A stretch of DNA of 5,588 nucleotides from an uncultured Succinatimonas sp. (GTDB lineage Bacteria; Pseudomonadota; Gammaproteobacteria; Enterobacterales; Succinivibrionaceae): assembly GCA_905201175.1 (NCBI GenBank), contig CAJKNC010000101.1, forward strand, positions 1 through 5,588, given 5' to 3'. The notes under the pieces are model-generated. The model saw only the letters and a program-made list of their open reading frames with translations, was not told the DNA's origin and searched no databases. A program made the translations under genes and the position numbers. Shown here piece by piece: positions 1 through 5,536 of this stretch; the first letter of the stretch is position 1, and each line of letters starts with the position of its first letter.

Positions 1-10
1 TTCATAACAA

Positions 11-46
11 AACCCCATTATCAATCATGTGATCAATAATGGGGTT
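11..46. repeat. Perfect 11-bp-stem hairpin at the broken edge of the regulator remnant
   Basis: Arms AACCCCATTAT (11-21) and ATAATGGGGTT (36-46) pair perfectly around a 14-nt loop. On the minus strand the stem is followed by TTTTGTT, so it could end a leftward transcript; on the plus strand no T-run follows. TTCATA occurs at 1-6 and again at 45-50, nearly flanking the hairpin, which could be a short target duplication or chance. Every frame is closed by stops between 1 and 54, so the stretch is non-coding. It may be a terminator, a small palindromic repeat, or the edge of an inserted or deleted element that truncated the downstream frame. The sequence does not decide among these. Confidence 0.6.
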
Positions 47-54
47 CATACTAA

Positions 55-486
55 AAGGGAATTTTTAAAAATATTAGTAATAAATATGAAGAGTTAAATA
101 AGAATTTTTCCTGTTCTCAGGAAGCTCTTGATTTTATTTGTAGGTATTCCTGGCCAGGTAATTTTAGAGAACTTAACCATGTATTATTTTTAGCATGTAT
201 AGAAGCAAATTATAGAAATAGTTGTGTATGTGAACTTAATGATATTAAAGAAAATATTCATTCTTCGGTTAATGAAGCAGATAAACAAAAAAATTTTTTA
301 GATGATTTGCTTTGTGACTGTAATAAATGGCCTAAAAATATTTTTGACTGGATTGATGATTATAAAAAAGACTTTGTGATTAAAGCTATGGAAAGATCTG
401 GAAATAAAATAAGCAAAGCAGCTGCGCTATTAGGAATAAGCTATCAAAAATTAGATTATTATCTGAAGAATCATGGCTTAAAATAA
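55..486 (+). pseudogene. Remnant of a sigma-54-dependent transcriptional activator (C-terminal part only)
   Basis: An open frame of 143 codons runs from just after a TAA (52-54) to TAA 484-486 and has no in-frame ATG until codon 394-396. Seen: YSWPGNFREL at 145-174, the conserved end of the AAA+ sigma-54-interaction domain. A poorly conserved linker follows, then a C-terminal Fis-type helix-turn-helix (GNKISKAAALLGISYQKLDYYLK). Known: enhancer-binding activators of this family open sigma-54 promoters using an upstream ATPase core with Walker A/B and GAFTGA motifs. All of that core, and any sensory domain, is absent here, so the product could not activate transcription. Rare starts (ATT 61 or 73, TTG 307, GTG 376) exist, and AAGGGA at 55-60 resembles a ribosome-binding site, so a DNA-binding-only protein cannot be excluded. 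A 5'-truncated pseudogene is more likely. The target regulon cannot be inferred. Confidence 0.75.
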
Positions 487-512
487 AAAGTGCAGATGAT
501 TCTGCACTTTTT
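485..512. terminator. Bidirectional intrinsic terminator between the regulator remnant and efp
   Basis: Arms AAAAAGTGCAG (485-495) and CTGCACTTTTT (502-512) pair over 11 bp around a 6-nt loop (ATGATT). The stem is followed by T-rich sequence on both strands: TTTTT on plus and CTTTTTATTTT on minus. It overlaps the last bases of the remnant's stop codon and lies 10 nt beyond the efp stop, as expected for a shared terminator between convergent genes. Confidence 0.9.
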
Positions 513-522
513 ATGGCTTTAA

Positions 523-1086
523 TTAGACGCGCTTCTTGAACTCATTAGTACGAGTGTCGATTTCAATCTTGTCACCGGTCTTTACGAAATCAGGAACAGC
601 AATCTCATAGCCAGTACCAGCTAATCTTGCAGGTTTAGTAACTTTTCCTGAGGTATCGCCACGAACAGCAGGCTCAGTGTATTCAACTTCTCTTACGATG
701 GTAATTGGTAATTCAACGCTAATAGCTTTGCCATTATAGAAAGTAACTTGGCAAACATCTTCCATACCGTCGATGAGGTAATTTAATACTTCACCCATAT
801 TATCTTTTTCGATATCGTACTGGTTGAATTCTTCATCCATGAAGACGTAAAGAGGGTCATTGAAGTAAGAGTAGGTGCAGTCCTTGTGATCTAAGATAAC
901 GTCATCGAGACGATCATCAGCACGGAAAACAGTCTCAGTGCCAGCGTTAGAAAGCAGACTCTTTAACTTCATTTTAACGACAGCGGCGTTACGGCCGGAT
1001 TTGCTGTACTCGGTCTTCTGTACAACCATTGGGTTGTTGTTCAGCATAATAACGTTACCGGCACGAACTTCTTGAGCTAATTTCAT
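523..1086 (-). CDS. efp: Elongation factor P, Arg32 (EarP-dependent) type
   Basis: EF-P binds stalled ribosomes between the P and E sites and promotes peptide-bond formation at consecutive prolines; it acts in the cytoplasm. The 187-residue length is normal for the family. Residues 1 to about 65 form the N-terminal KOW-like domain and two OB-type domains follow; VRGDTSGKVTKPARL near 141-155 is part of the C-terminal EF-P signature. The loop tip reads SKSGRNAA, placing Arg at position 32. This is the residue rhamnosylated by EarP in Pseudomonas, Shewanella and Neisseria, and not the Lys34 that EpmA modifies in E. coli. EarP is encoded just upstream on the same strand, consistent with this. The ATG is preceded by AAAGGTG (1093-1099) at 6-nt spacing. 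C-ending codons (AAC, TAC, TTC) are much commoner than in the neighbouring genes, as expected for a highly expressed gene. Confidence 0.98.
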   Translation of the reverse strand: MKLAQEVRAGNVIMLNNNPMVVQKTEYSKSGRNAAVVKMKLKSLLSNAGTETVFRADDRLDDVILDHKDCTYSYFNDPLYVFMDEEFNQYDIEKDNMGEVLNYLIDGMEDVCQVTFYNGKAISVELPITIVREVEYTEPAVRGDTSGKVTKPARLAGTGYEIAVPDFVKTGDKIEIDTRTNEFKKRV

Positions 1087-1109
1087 TTAGTACACCTTTA
1101 GATTAAGGG

Positions 1110-1139
1110 ATAATTTGGTTGATTGAATAAAAGTATCAA
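1110..1139 (-). promoter_or_regulatory. Candidate sigma-70 promoter of efp
   Basis: On the minus strand, TTGATA (1134-1139, 5/6 match to the -35 consensus) lies 18 nt upstream of AATTAT (1110-1115, 4/6 match to the -10 consensus). Transcription would start near 1103, giving a short leader that still contains the efp ribosome-binding site. It indicates that efp can be transcribed separately from earP, which fits the 177-nt gap between them. Assigned by eye only. Confidence 0.4.
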
Positions 1140-1153
1140 GTACATTGGTACTT
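1138..1153. repeat. Short palindrome overlapping the efp -35 region
   Basis: AAGTAC (1138-1143) and GTACTT (1148-1153) form a perfect 6-bp inverted repeat around ATTG, overlapping the end of the candidate -35 element. It could be an operator, but a repeat this short is common in AT-rich DNA. Confidence 0.25.
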
Positions 1154-1255
1154 AATAGCCTGACAGTAATAATACTGAGAAATTAACCTAATATTTTAAC
1201 AGATATAGACAATAAATTATTAAAAAGAGTAAGTGAAAAGTGATTTTTTTAGATC

Positions 1256-1280
1256 AATACCACTTATTTTAAGTGATATT
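1256..1280 (-). repeat. Hairpin spanning the earP stop codon
   Basis: Arms 1256-1266 and 1270-1280 pair over 11 bp with one mismatch around TTT; the core is CACTTATTTTAAGTG. The earP stop codon (1264-1266) lies inside it. Leftward transcription out of the stem enters an A-run, not a T-run, so it does not look like a normal intrinsic terminator. It may protect the earP mRNA 3' end or be incidental. Confidence 0.3.
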
Positions 1281-2376
1281 CAATAAATCTATGTAAATTG
1301 TCTGTTAATGAGCCAAGAGATTGCAGATAAGCTGACCATTTTTTATTTAATAATGTCCATGAAGTATATATATCGTCAAATTTAAAATTCTCTAAAGCGG
1401 AACCATAGTGGTTATAGCTAAGATTAATTTCTTTAATTTGATCTATCAGATCTATTTCATTAAGGAATTCTTTCATTCTGGTGAATAAAGCTTCAAGTTT
1501 AAATTTATGAGCATTCTCATTTTGAGGATAAATATTCCATATGAATGGTTTTCCTGAAAACATTGCCCTGACTATCGAATCTTCTCCTCTAACTAGATTT
1601 AAATCAGAGTTGATTAGCATTTTGTCATATTCTTTTTGTGAAACCATTGGGATGACTTTAAAATTAATATTATCTAATTTAAGACTATCCCCTATGTGTA
1701 AATTAGTGCTTAATAATTTATTTATGGCTTCAAGCTGCAATCCTTCAAATAAGTTTATTTCAAATTTAAATTTGCTGTTACTCAATGCTTTGATTAGAGC
1801 GTAATGATTAGCTTCATGATATGAAAATAAAGTTAATGTTTTAGTAGATGATGAATTACAAATAGAAGATTTATTTGCATACTCAATAAAATCTTTTTCA
1901 AAAATAAGGCCTCCTGTTTTATGAGTAAATCCTGGAAAAAAGAAATATCTTGGTAAGCCTTCAGAAAAAGAAGCTAAGCCATGACAATCATCGGCAAATG
2001 GCTCTGCTGTCAAATATTCAAGTTCAATTATAAGCGGAGGATGTTTTTTATATTCATCAATAAGAAAAGCCGGTACTCTGCACGAAAAGGCTTCAATTAC
2101 TATATCTGGAGCTTGATAGGAATTATTACTATCAGGCCATGAATAAATTTGCAATTTAGAAAATGATAAATCTTCTTTGTTAGTTATTTTTTTCAATATA
2201 GCTAGGTTATTACAAAAAAGAGTGACGTTATAAAATCTGCAAAGATCCCTTGATAGACGCAAGCAGAACCCAGCGTCGCCAAAATTATCTATTACATCGC
2301 AGAAGATATGGATACTTGATGTCAAGAGCAACTCCAGCTTTTTTTTAAAATTTTTAGGTTGAATATGGCAACTCAT
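1264..2376 (-). CDS. earP: EF-P arginine rhamnosyltransferase EarP
   Basis: EarP (formerly DUF2331) is a GT-B-fold inverting glycosyltransferase that transfers L-rhamnose from dTDP-L-rhamnose to Arg32 of EF-P. Family motifs are visible in order: FCDVIDNFGDAGFCLRLSRDL (residues 25-45, written here only as a landmark; Asp30 and Asp34 match the essential N-terminal aspartates), LEYLTAEPFADDCHG (119-133), YFFFPGFTHKTGGL (144-157) and RGEDSIVRAMFSGKPFIW (263-280, with Glu265 at the conserved functional glutamate). The last motif continues into NIYPQNENAH, part of the nucleotide-sugar pocket. The 370 residues are close to the usual 370-380. The coordinates use the first ATG, which has no ribosome-binding site. 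A TTG at 2323-2325 follows GGAG by 6 nt and removes 17 non-conserved residues, leaving MTSSIHIFCDVIDNFGD, a typical family N-terminus; it may be the true start. The gene lies immediately upstream of its substrate efp. Confidence 0.95.
   Translation of the reverse strand: MSCHIQPKNFKKKLELLLTSSIHIFCDVIDNFGDAGFCLRLSRDLCRFYNVTLFCNNLAILKKITNKEDLSFSKLQIYSWPDSNNSYQAPDIVIEAFSCRVPAFLIDEYKKHPPLIIELEYLTAEPFADDCHGLASFSEGLPRYFFFPGFTHKTGGLIFEKDFIEYANKSSICNSSSTKTLTLFSYHEANHYALIKALSNSKFKFEINLFEGLQLEAINKLLSTNLHIGDSLKLDNINFKVIPMVSQKEYDKMLINSDLNLVRGEDSIVRAMFSGKPFIWNIYPQNENAHKFKLEALFTRMKEFLNEIDLIDQIKEINLSYNHYGSALENFKFDDIYTSWTLLNKKWSAYLQSLGSLTDNLHRFIEYHLK
2332..2335 (-). promoter_or_regulatory. Internal ribosome-binding site favouring a TTG start for earP
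   Basis: On the minus strand GGAG lies 6 nt upstream of the in-frame TTG at 2323-2325. The ATG at 2374-2376 is preceded by ATTATGACTAA, with no Shine-Dalgarno match. The shorter protein starts a few residues before the conserved FCDVIDNFGD motif, as EarP homologues usually do. Confidence 0.5.
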
Positions 2377-2387
2377 TTAGTCATAAT

Positions 2388-2396
2388 ATATTAACA
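2388..2396 (-). promoter_or_regulatory. Candidate extended -10 element for earP
   Basis: On the minus strand TGTTAATAT (2388-2396) resembles an extended -10 element (TGn plus a 4/6 hexamer); no convincing -35 was seen. The implied transcript start, near 2381, is only about 5 nt before the ATG but about 56 nt before the TTG, which mildly supports the TTG start. Confidence 0.25.
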
Positions 2397-2445
2397 TAAA
2401 TGAAACTAACTTATTAAAAAATAAAGAAAAAATTATTTTTTAATG

Positions 2446-2469
2446 ATTAGAAATAAGGACATTTCTAAT
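2446..2469. promoter_or_regulatory. Inverted repeat, candidate operator between earP and nrdD
   Basis: ATTAGAAAT (2446-2454) and ATTTCTAAT (2461-2469) are perfect 9-bp arms around AAGGAC. The site lies about 45 bp upstream of the inferred nrdD start point, a typical activator or repressor position, and about 56 bp before the nrdD ATG. It does not match the FNR box (TTGATNNNNATCAA) or the NrdR box as I know them. No T-run follows, so a terminator is unlikely. Confidence 0.45.
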
Positions 2470-2490
2470 TAATTGTTTTCATGTAAGTTT

Positions 2491-2516
2491 TATAAATTTT
2501 TACAGATATTCAAGGG
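2491..2516 (+). promoter_or_regulatory. Candidate nrdD -10 element and ribosome-binding site
   Basis: TATAAA at 2491-2496 is the best -10-like hexamer upstream of nrdD. No good -35 lies 16-18 bp before it, as at activator-dependent promoters. AAGGG at 2512-2516 is 8 nt before the ATG at 2525 and supports that start. No exact FNR site was found in 2377-2524, although anaerobic control would be expected for this operon. Confidence 0.35.
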
Positions 2517-2524
2517 CCTGCTCA

Positions 2525-4792
2525 ATGATTAAAGTAATTATTAAAAGGGATGGAAGAAAAGTTTCTTTTAATGAGAGAAAAATAGCTAATGCAATTCGCA
2601 AAGCTTTAATTTCTATTCATCCTGATGATAAGTCTACCAATGAGGCAGAAGAGAAATTAATTGATAAATTAACCAACCAGGTTGTCATAAAAATTGAAGA
2701 AAGAAATATTGAAGAACCAATGGTTGAGGATATTCAAGATATCATTGAACAGGTATTAATTCAGGCTGATATGGCTAAGGTTGCCAAAAACTTTATTCTT
2801 TATCGCCAGAATCGTACTAATGTTAGAACTTATAATGCTGAATTAACTAAAATTTATAGAGATTTAACCTCAAAAAGTACGGCTGATATGGATTTAAAGC
2901 GTGAAAATGCCAACATTGATGCTAATGCTCCAATGGGACTTATGCTACGCTTTGGTTCTGAAGGTTCTAAGGATTATGTCCGTCGTTATATTCTGCGTCC
3001 AGAGCATTCAATAGCTCATAGCCGAGGAGATATACATATCCACGATTTGGATTTTTATCTTTTGACTATCAATTGTTGCCAGATTGGTCTTAAGGATTTA
3101 TTTAAACGTGGATTTTCTACTGGACATGGATTTTTACGTGAGCCGCAATCGATTCTATCAGCTGCAGCTTTATGCTGTATTGCTATTCAATCAAATCAGA
3201 ATGATATGCATGGCGGTCAGTCTATTCCTTTGTTTGAGTATGATTTAGCCCCTTATGTGGTTTCTTCTTATATAAAGCATTTAAGAAAAGTTATAAATAT
3301 TGTTTTAAGAGATGATGATCTTGATACATCTGATATTAAAGAGTTTTGTCAGAAGCTGTATTTAAAGCATAATTCTTGCCTTACTGATTTAGCTCAGCAG
3401 CAGCTAAGAGATTATTTATTTTCATTCTTCAGTGAAAAGAATATCTCTTTAATTAAAGATGAAGATATAGACTATATTTTGAGCGAGGCTTTAAAGCTTA
3501 CAGAGCGTGAAACTTATCAGGCTATGGAGGCATTAATCCATAACTTAAACTCAATGCAATCTCGAGCAGGTGCACAGGTACCATTTTCTTCAATTAATTA
3601 CGGTACAGGTACAACTCCTGAGCAACGCATGGTGATGAAAAATGTGTTATTAGCTACGGATGCTGGTTTAGGTGGCGGAGAAACTCCAATTTTTCCAGTG
3701 CAGATCTTTAAAGTTAAAGATGGAATTAATACTAAGCCAGGCGATCCTAACTATGATTTGTTTAGATTATCCTGCAAAGTTTCAGCTAAGAGACTTTTCC
3801 CTAATTTCTCTTTCTTAGATGCGCCTTTTAATGCAGAGTACTATATTCCTGGTCATCCGGAAACTGAGGTGGCTTTAATGGGATGTCGTACCCGTGTTTT
3901 ATCTAATTATTATGACAAAACAAGACAAATTATTCCTGGCCGCGGCAATTTATCATTTACGACTATCAATTTGCCCCGTTTAGGAATCGAGGCTCATGGT
4001 TCAATTAGCAATTTCTTTGAGTCATTAGATAAGTTAGTTTATATGGTTTTTGATCAGTTAATGGACAGATTTAAATTAATTGCTAACAAGCAAGTTTTAA
4101 ATTATCCATTCTTAATGGGACAAGGAGTGTGGATAGATTCTGATCATTTAAACCCGGAAGATAAGATTGAAGATGTTATTAAACATGGCTCTATGTCTGT
4201 AGGTTTCATTGGCTTAGCTGAGTGTTTGGTTGCTTTAATTGGAAAGCATCATGGTGAAAGCAAAGAGGCTTATGACTTAGGTTATAAGATAATTAAGCAT
4301 ATGCGTGAGCTTACAGATAAGCATACAGAAGAGACTGGATTAAACTTCTCTTTATTCTCAACACCTGCTGAGGGTCTATCTGGACGTTTTGTAAAGATTG
4401 ATCGCAATATTTACGGTAGTATTGAGGGTGTTACTAATCGAGAATATTATACAAATAGCTTCCATGTTCCTGTTTATTATAATATTTCTGCTGCAGATAA
4501 GATTAGGATTGAAGGTCCATTCCATGCATTGTGCAATGCTGGCTCTATTTCATATGTGGAAATGGATGGTGATTTAACTAAGAATATAGATGCTTTTGAA
4601 AAGGTAATTTTATATATGAAGGATTGCGGTGTTGGTTATGGCTCTATTAATCATCCCGTAGATAGATGTCCTGTTTGTAATTATGTCGGCGTTATTAATG
4701 ATGTCTGTCCTAAATGCGGGCGTCATGATGGTGAAGGCGTAACTATAGAAAGATTACGTAAGCTTGGAGTAGGTTGTATCTATTCTTGCTAA
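2525..4792 (+). CDS. nrdD: Anaerobic (class III) ribonucleoside-triphosphate reductase large subunit, lacking its glycyl-radical domain
   Basis: NrdD reduces ribonucleoside triphosphates to deoxyribonucleotides without oxygen. An N-terminal ATP-cone (about 1-100; IKRDGRKVSFNERKIANAI) gives allosteric control. The ten-stranded barrel follows: NCC (183-185) at the first active-site cysteine strand, GDPNYD (406-411), LMGCR with Cys454 at the expected substrate-activating thiyl cysteine, and NLPRLG (482-487). VTNREYYTNSFHVPV (636-650) is another strong family signature. The zinc site is intact: Cys715, Cys718, Cys728, Cys731. The protein then stops at residue 755 with GEGVTIERLRKLGVGCIYSC. A normal NrdD would continue into the RR-x-x-GYL radical motif and about 25 more residues. 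That domain is encoded by the separate ORF at 4832. This is not a simple frameshift: no radical motif appears in other frames near the stop, and a second in-frame TAA lies at 4829-4831. Family members with this type of sequence are, from memory, common in Firmicutes. Confidence 0.97.
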   Translation: MIKVIIKRDGRKVSFNERKIANAIRKALISIHPDDKSTNEAEEKLIDKLTNQVVIKIEERNIEEPMVEDIQDIIEQVLIQADMAKVAKNFILYRQNRTNVRTYNAELTKIYRDLTSKSTADMDLKRENANIDANAPMGLMLRFGSEGSKDYVRRYILRPEHSIAHSRGDIHIHDLDFYLLTINCCQIGLKDLFKRGFSTGHGFLREPQSILSAAALCCIAIQSNQNDMHGGQSIPLFEYDLAPYVVSSYIKHLRKVINIVLRDDDLDTSDIKEFCQKLYLKHNSCLTDLAQQQLRDYLFSFFSEKNISLIKDEDIDYILSEALKLTERETYQAMEALIHNLNSMQSRAGAQVPFSSINYGTGTTPEQRMVMKNVLLATDAGLGGGETPIFPVQIFKVKDGINTKPGDPNYDLFRLSCKVSAKRLFPNFSFLDAPFNAEYYIPGHPETEVALMGCRTRVLSNYYDKTRQIIPGRGNLSFTTINLPRLGIEAHGSISNFFESLDKLVYMVFDQLMDRFKLIANKQVLNYPFLMGQGVWIDSDHLNPEDKIEDVIKHGSMSVGFIGLAECLVALIGKHHGESKEAYDLGYKIIKHMRELTDKHTEETGLNFSLFSTPAEGLSGRFVKIDRNIYGSIEGVTNREYYTNSFHVPVYYNISAADKIRIEGPFHALCNAGSISYVEMDGDLTKNIDAFEKVILYMKDCGVGYGSINHPVDRCPVCNYVGVINDVCPKCGRHDGEGVTIERLRKLGVGCIYSC

Positions 4793-4819
4793 TGGATTTT
4801 AGACTTAACTATTAACTTT

Positions 4820-4824
4820 AGGAG
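4820..4824 (+). promoter_or_regulatory. Strong Shine-Dalgarno sequence of the 52-codon radical-domain ORF
   Basis: AGGAG (4820-4824) lies 7 nt before the ATG at 4832. It is the best ribosome-binding site in the operon: nrdD has AAGGG and nrdG has almost none. This is the main evidence that the small ORF is translated independently and is not a dead 3' end of nrdD. Confidence 0.85.
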
Positions 4825-4831
4825 AAAATAA

Positions 4832-4990
4832 ATGCAGACAAGATTGCATCCCCATAATGGCTTAGTCGGTGAAGGTGTCAAGTTCGAAAGAATTCGTCGT
4901 GTAACTGGTTATCTTGTAGGAAGCCTTGATCGTTTTAATAACGGTAAAAAGGCTGAAGAGCATGATCGCGTTAAACATATGCATGTTTAA
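4832..4990 (+). CDS. Stand-alone glycyl-radical domain of class III ribonucleotide reductase (52 residues)
   Basis: The ORF runs from ATG 4832 to TAA 4988-4990. Residues 13-30 (GEGVKFERIRRVTGYLVG) contain the NrdD glycyl-radical motif, with Gly26 at the position of the radical glycine (Gly681 in E. coli NrdD, in RRVCGYL). Residues 31-49 (SLDRFNNGKKAEEHDRVKH) match the normal NrdD C-terminal tail, so the domain is complete. Inference: it docks into the barrel of the 755-residue NrdD, receives a radical from NrdG, and passes it to Cys454. Upstream residues HPHNGLV occupy the place of CPKCGRHD in NrdD, so no zinc site remains. The ORF is in the same frame as nrdD but separated by two TAA codons. 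Four of six arginines use CGT/CGC, against two of seven in nrdG, hinting at higher expression. GrcA (YfiD) of pyruvate formate-lyase is the closest functional analogy. A decaying nrdD 3' end is the alternative, but the intact motif and ribosome-binding site argue against it. Confidence 0.9.
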   Translation: MQTRLHPHNGLVGEGVKFERIRRVTGYLVGSLDRFNNGKKAEEHDRVKHMHV

Positions 4991-4995
4991 ATAAA

Positions 4996-5526
4996 ATGGT
5001 AAATCCGGATATAAAAGTTCTGGATAATACCTTTTTAAGAATTGCCGGGGCTGTTCCTGAATCTATAGTGGATGGTCCTGGAATTCGTTATACGGTATTT
5101 ACCCAAGGATGTCCGTTTAGATGTGAAGGGTGCCATAATCCTCAGGCTCAAAGTTTAAACGGAGGAATGGATGTTAAACTTAGTATTCTTTATGAAGAAA
5201 TTAAAAGCGACCCTTTAATAACCGGAATTACTTTTTCAGGCGGAGAGCCTTTTATTCAACCAGGCCCATTAACTATTTTTGCTAAAATCCTAAGAGCTTC
5301 AGGATATAACCTATGGTCATATAGTGGTTATACTTTTGATAAGCTTGTTAATGATAAAAAAAGGCTTGCTTTGCTAGAACAATTAGATGTAGTTGTTGAT
5401 GGACCATTTGTAATGAATAAAAAATCAATGATGATTGATTTTAGAGGGTCTACTAATCAACGTATTATTGATGTTCAATCTTCTTTAAAGGCAGGAAAAG
5501 TAATTTTAATGCCTGGTTTTGTATAA
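4996..5526 (+). CDS. nrdG: Anaerobic ribonucleotide reductase activating protein (radical SAM)
   Basis: NrdG is the radical SAM activase that abstracts hydrogen from the radical glycine of NrdD, using a [4Fe-4S] cluster, S-adenosylmethionine and a reductant. Residues 26-50 carry the NrdG hallmark: DGPGIRYTVFTQGCP with Cys39, then Cys43 and Cys46, forming CxxxCxxC. SGGEP (81-85) is the SAM amino-group motif, DGPF is at 135-138, and RGSTNQRIIDV (150-160) is the typical C-terminal NrdG signature. The 176 residues are within the normal range and the gene looks intact. The ATG lies 5 nt after the stop of the 52-codon ORF with no clear Shine-Dalgarno sequence, so it is probably translationally coupled to it. 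In this operon its substrate glycine is on the small separate protein, not on NrdD itself. Confidence 0.96.
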   Translation: MVNPDIKVLDNTFLRIAGAVPESIVDGPGIRYTVFTQGCPFRCEGCHNPQAQSLNGGMDVKLSILYEEIKSDPLITGITFSGGEPFIQPGPLTIFAKILRASGYNLWSYSGYTFDKLVNDKKRLALLEQLDVVVDGPFVMNKKSMMIDFRGSTNQRIIDVQSSLKAGKVILMPGFV

Positions 5527-5536
5527 TTCTTTTTAT

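Noticed and set aside
11..46. CRISPR repeat or IS200/IS605 end
   Set aside because: There is a single copy, no spacers, no adjacent transposase, and the window begins too close to test for an element boundary.
1200..1263. Intrinsic terminator for earP
   Set aside because: On the minus strand the hairpin at 1256-1280 is followed by A-rich sequence, and the later CTCTTTTT has only a weak, long-looped stem before it. Not convincing enough to annotate.
1541..1804. 87-codon open frame on the plus strand
   Set aside because: It lies wholly opposite earP, which has strong family motifs through this stretch. The frame has no recognisable domain and is an antisense shadow.
2377..2524. FNR or NrdR binding site upstream of nrdD
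   Set aside because: Expected from function, but no TTGATNNNNATCAA-like or NrdR-box-like sequence was found by eye on either strand.
4740..4800. Sequencing frameshift hiding a normal NrdD C-terminus
   Set aside because: No frame near the stop encodes RRVTGYL or the DRVKH tail; these occur only in the downstream ORF, which is already in the same frame as nrdD.
4790..4831. Stop-codon readthrough or recoding joining nrdD to the radical-domain ORF
   Set aside because: Both stops are TAA, not UGA or UAG, and there are two of them in frame. The bridge would also duplicate the GEGV-ER segment. An independent start with AGGAG explains the arrangement better.
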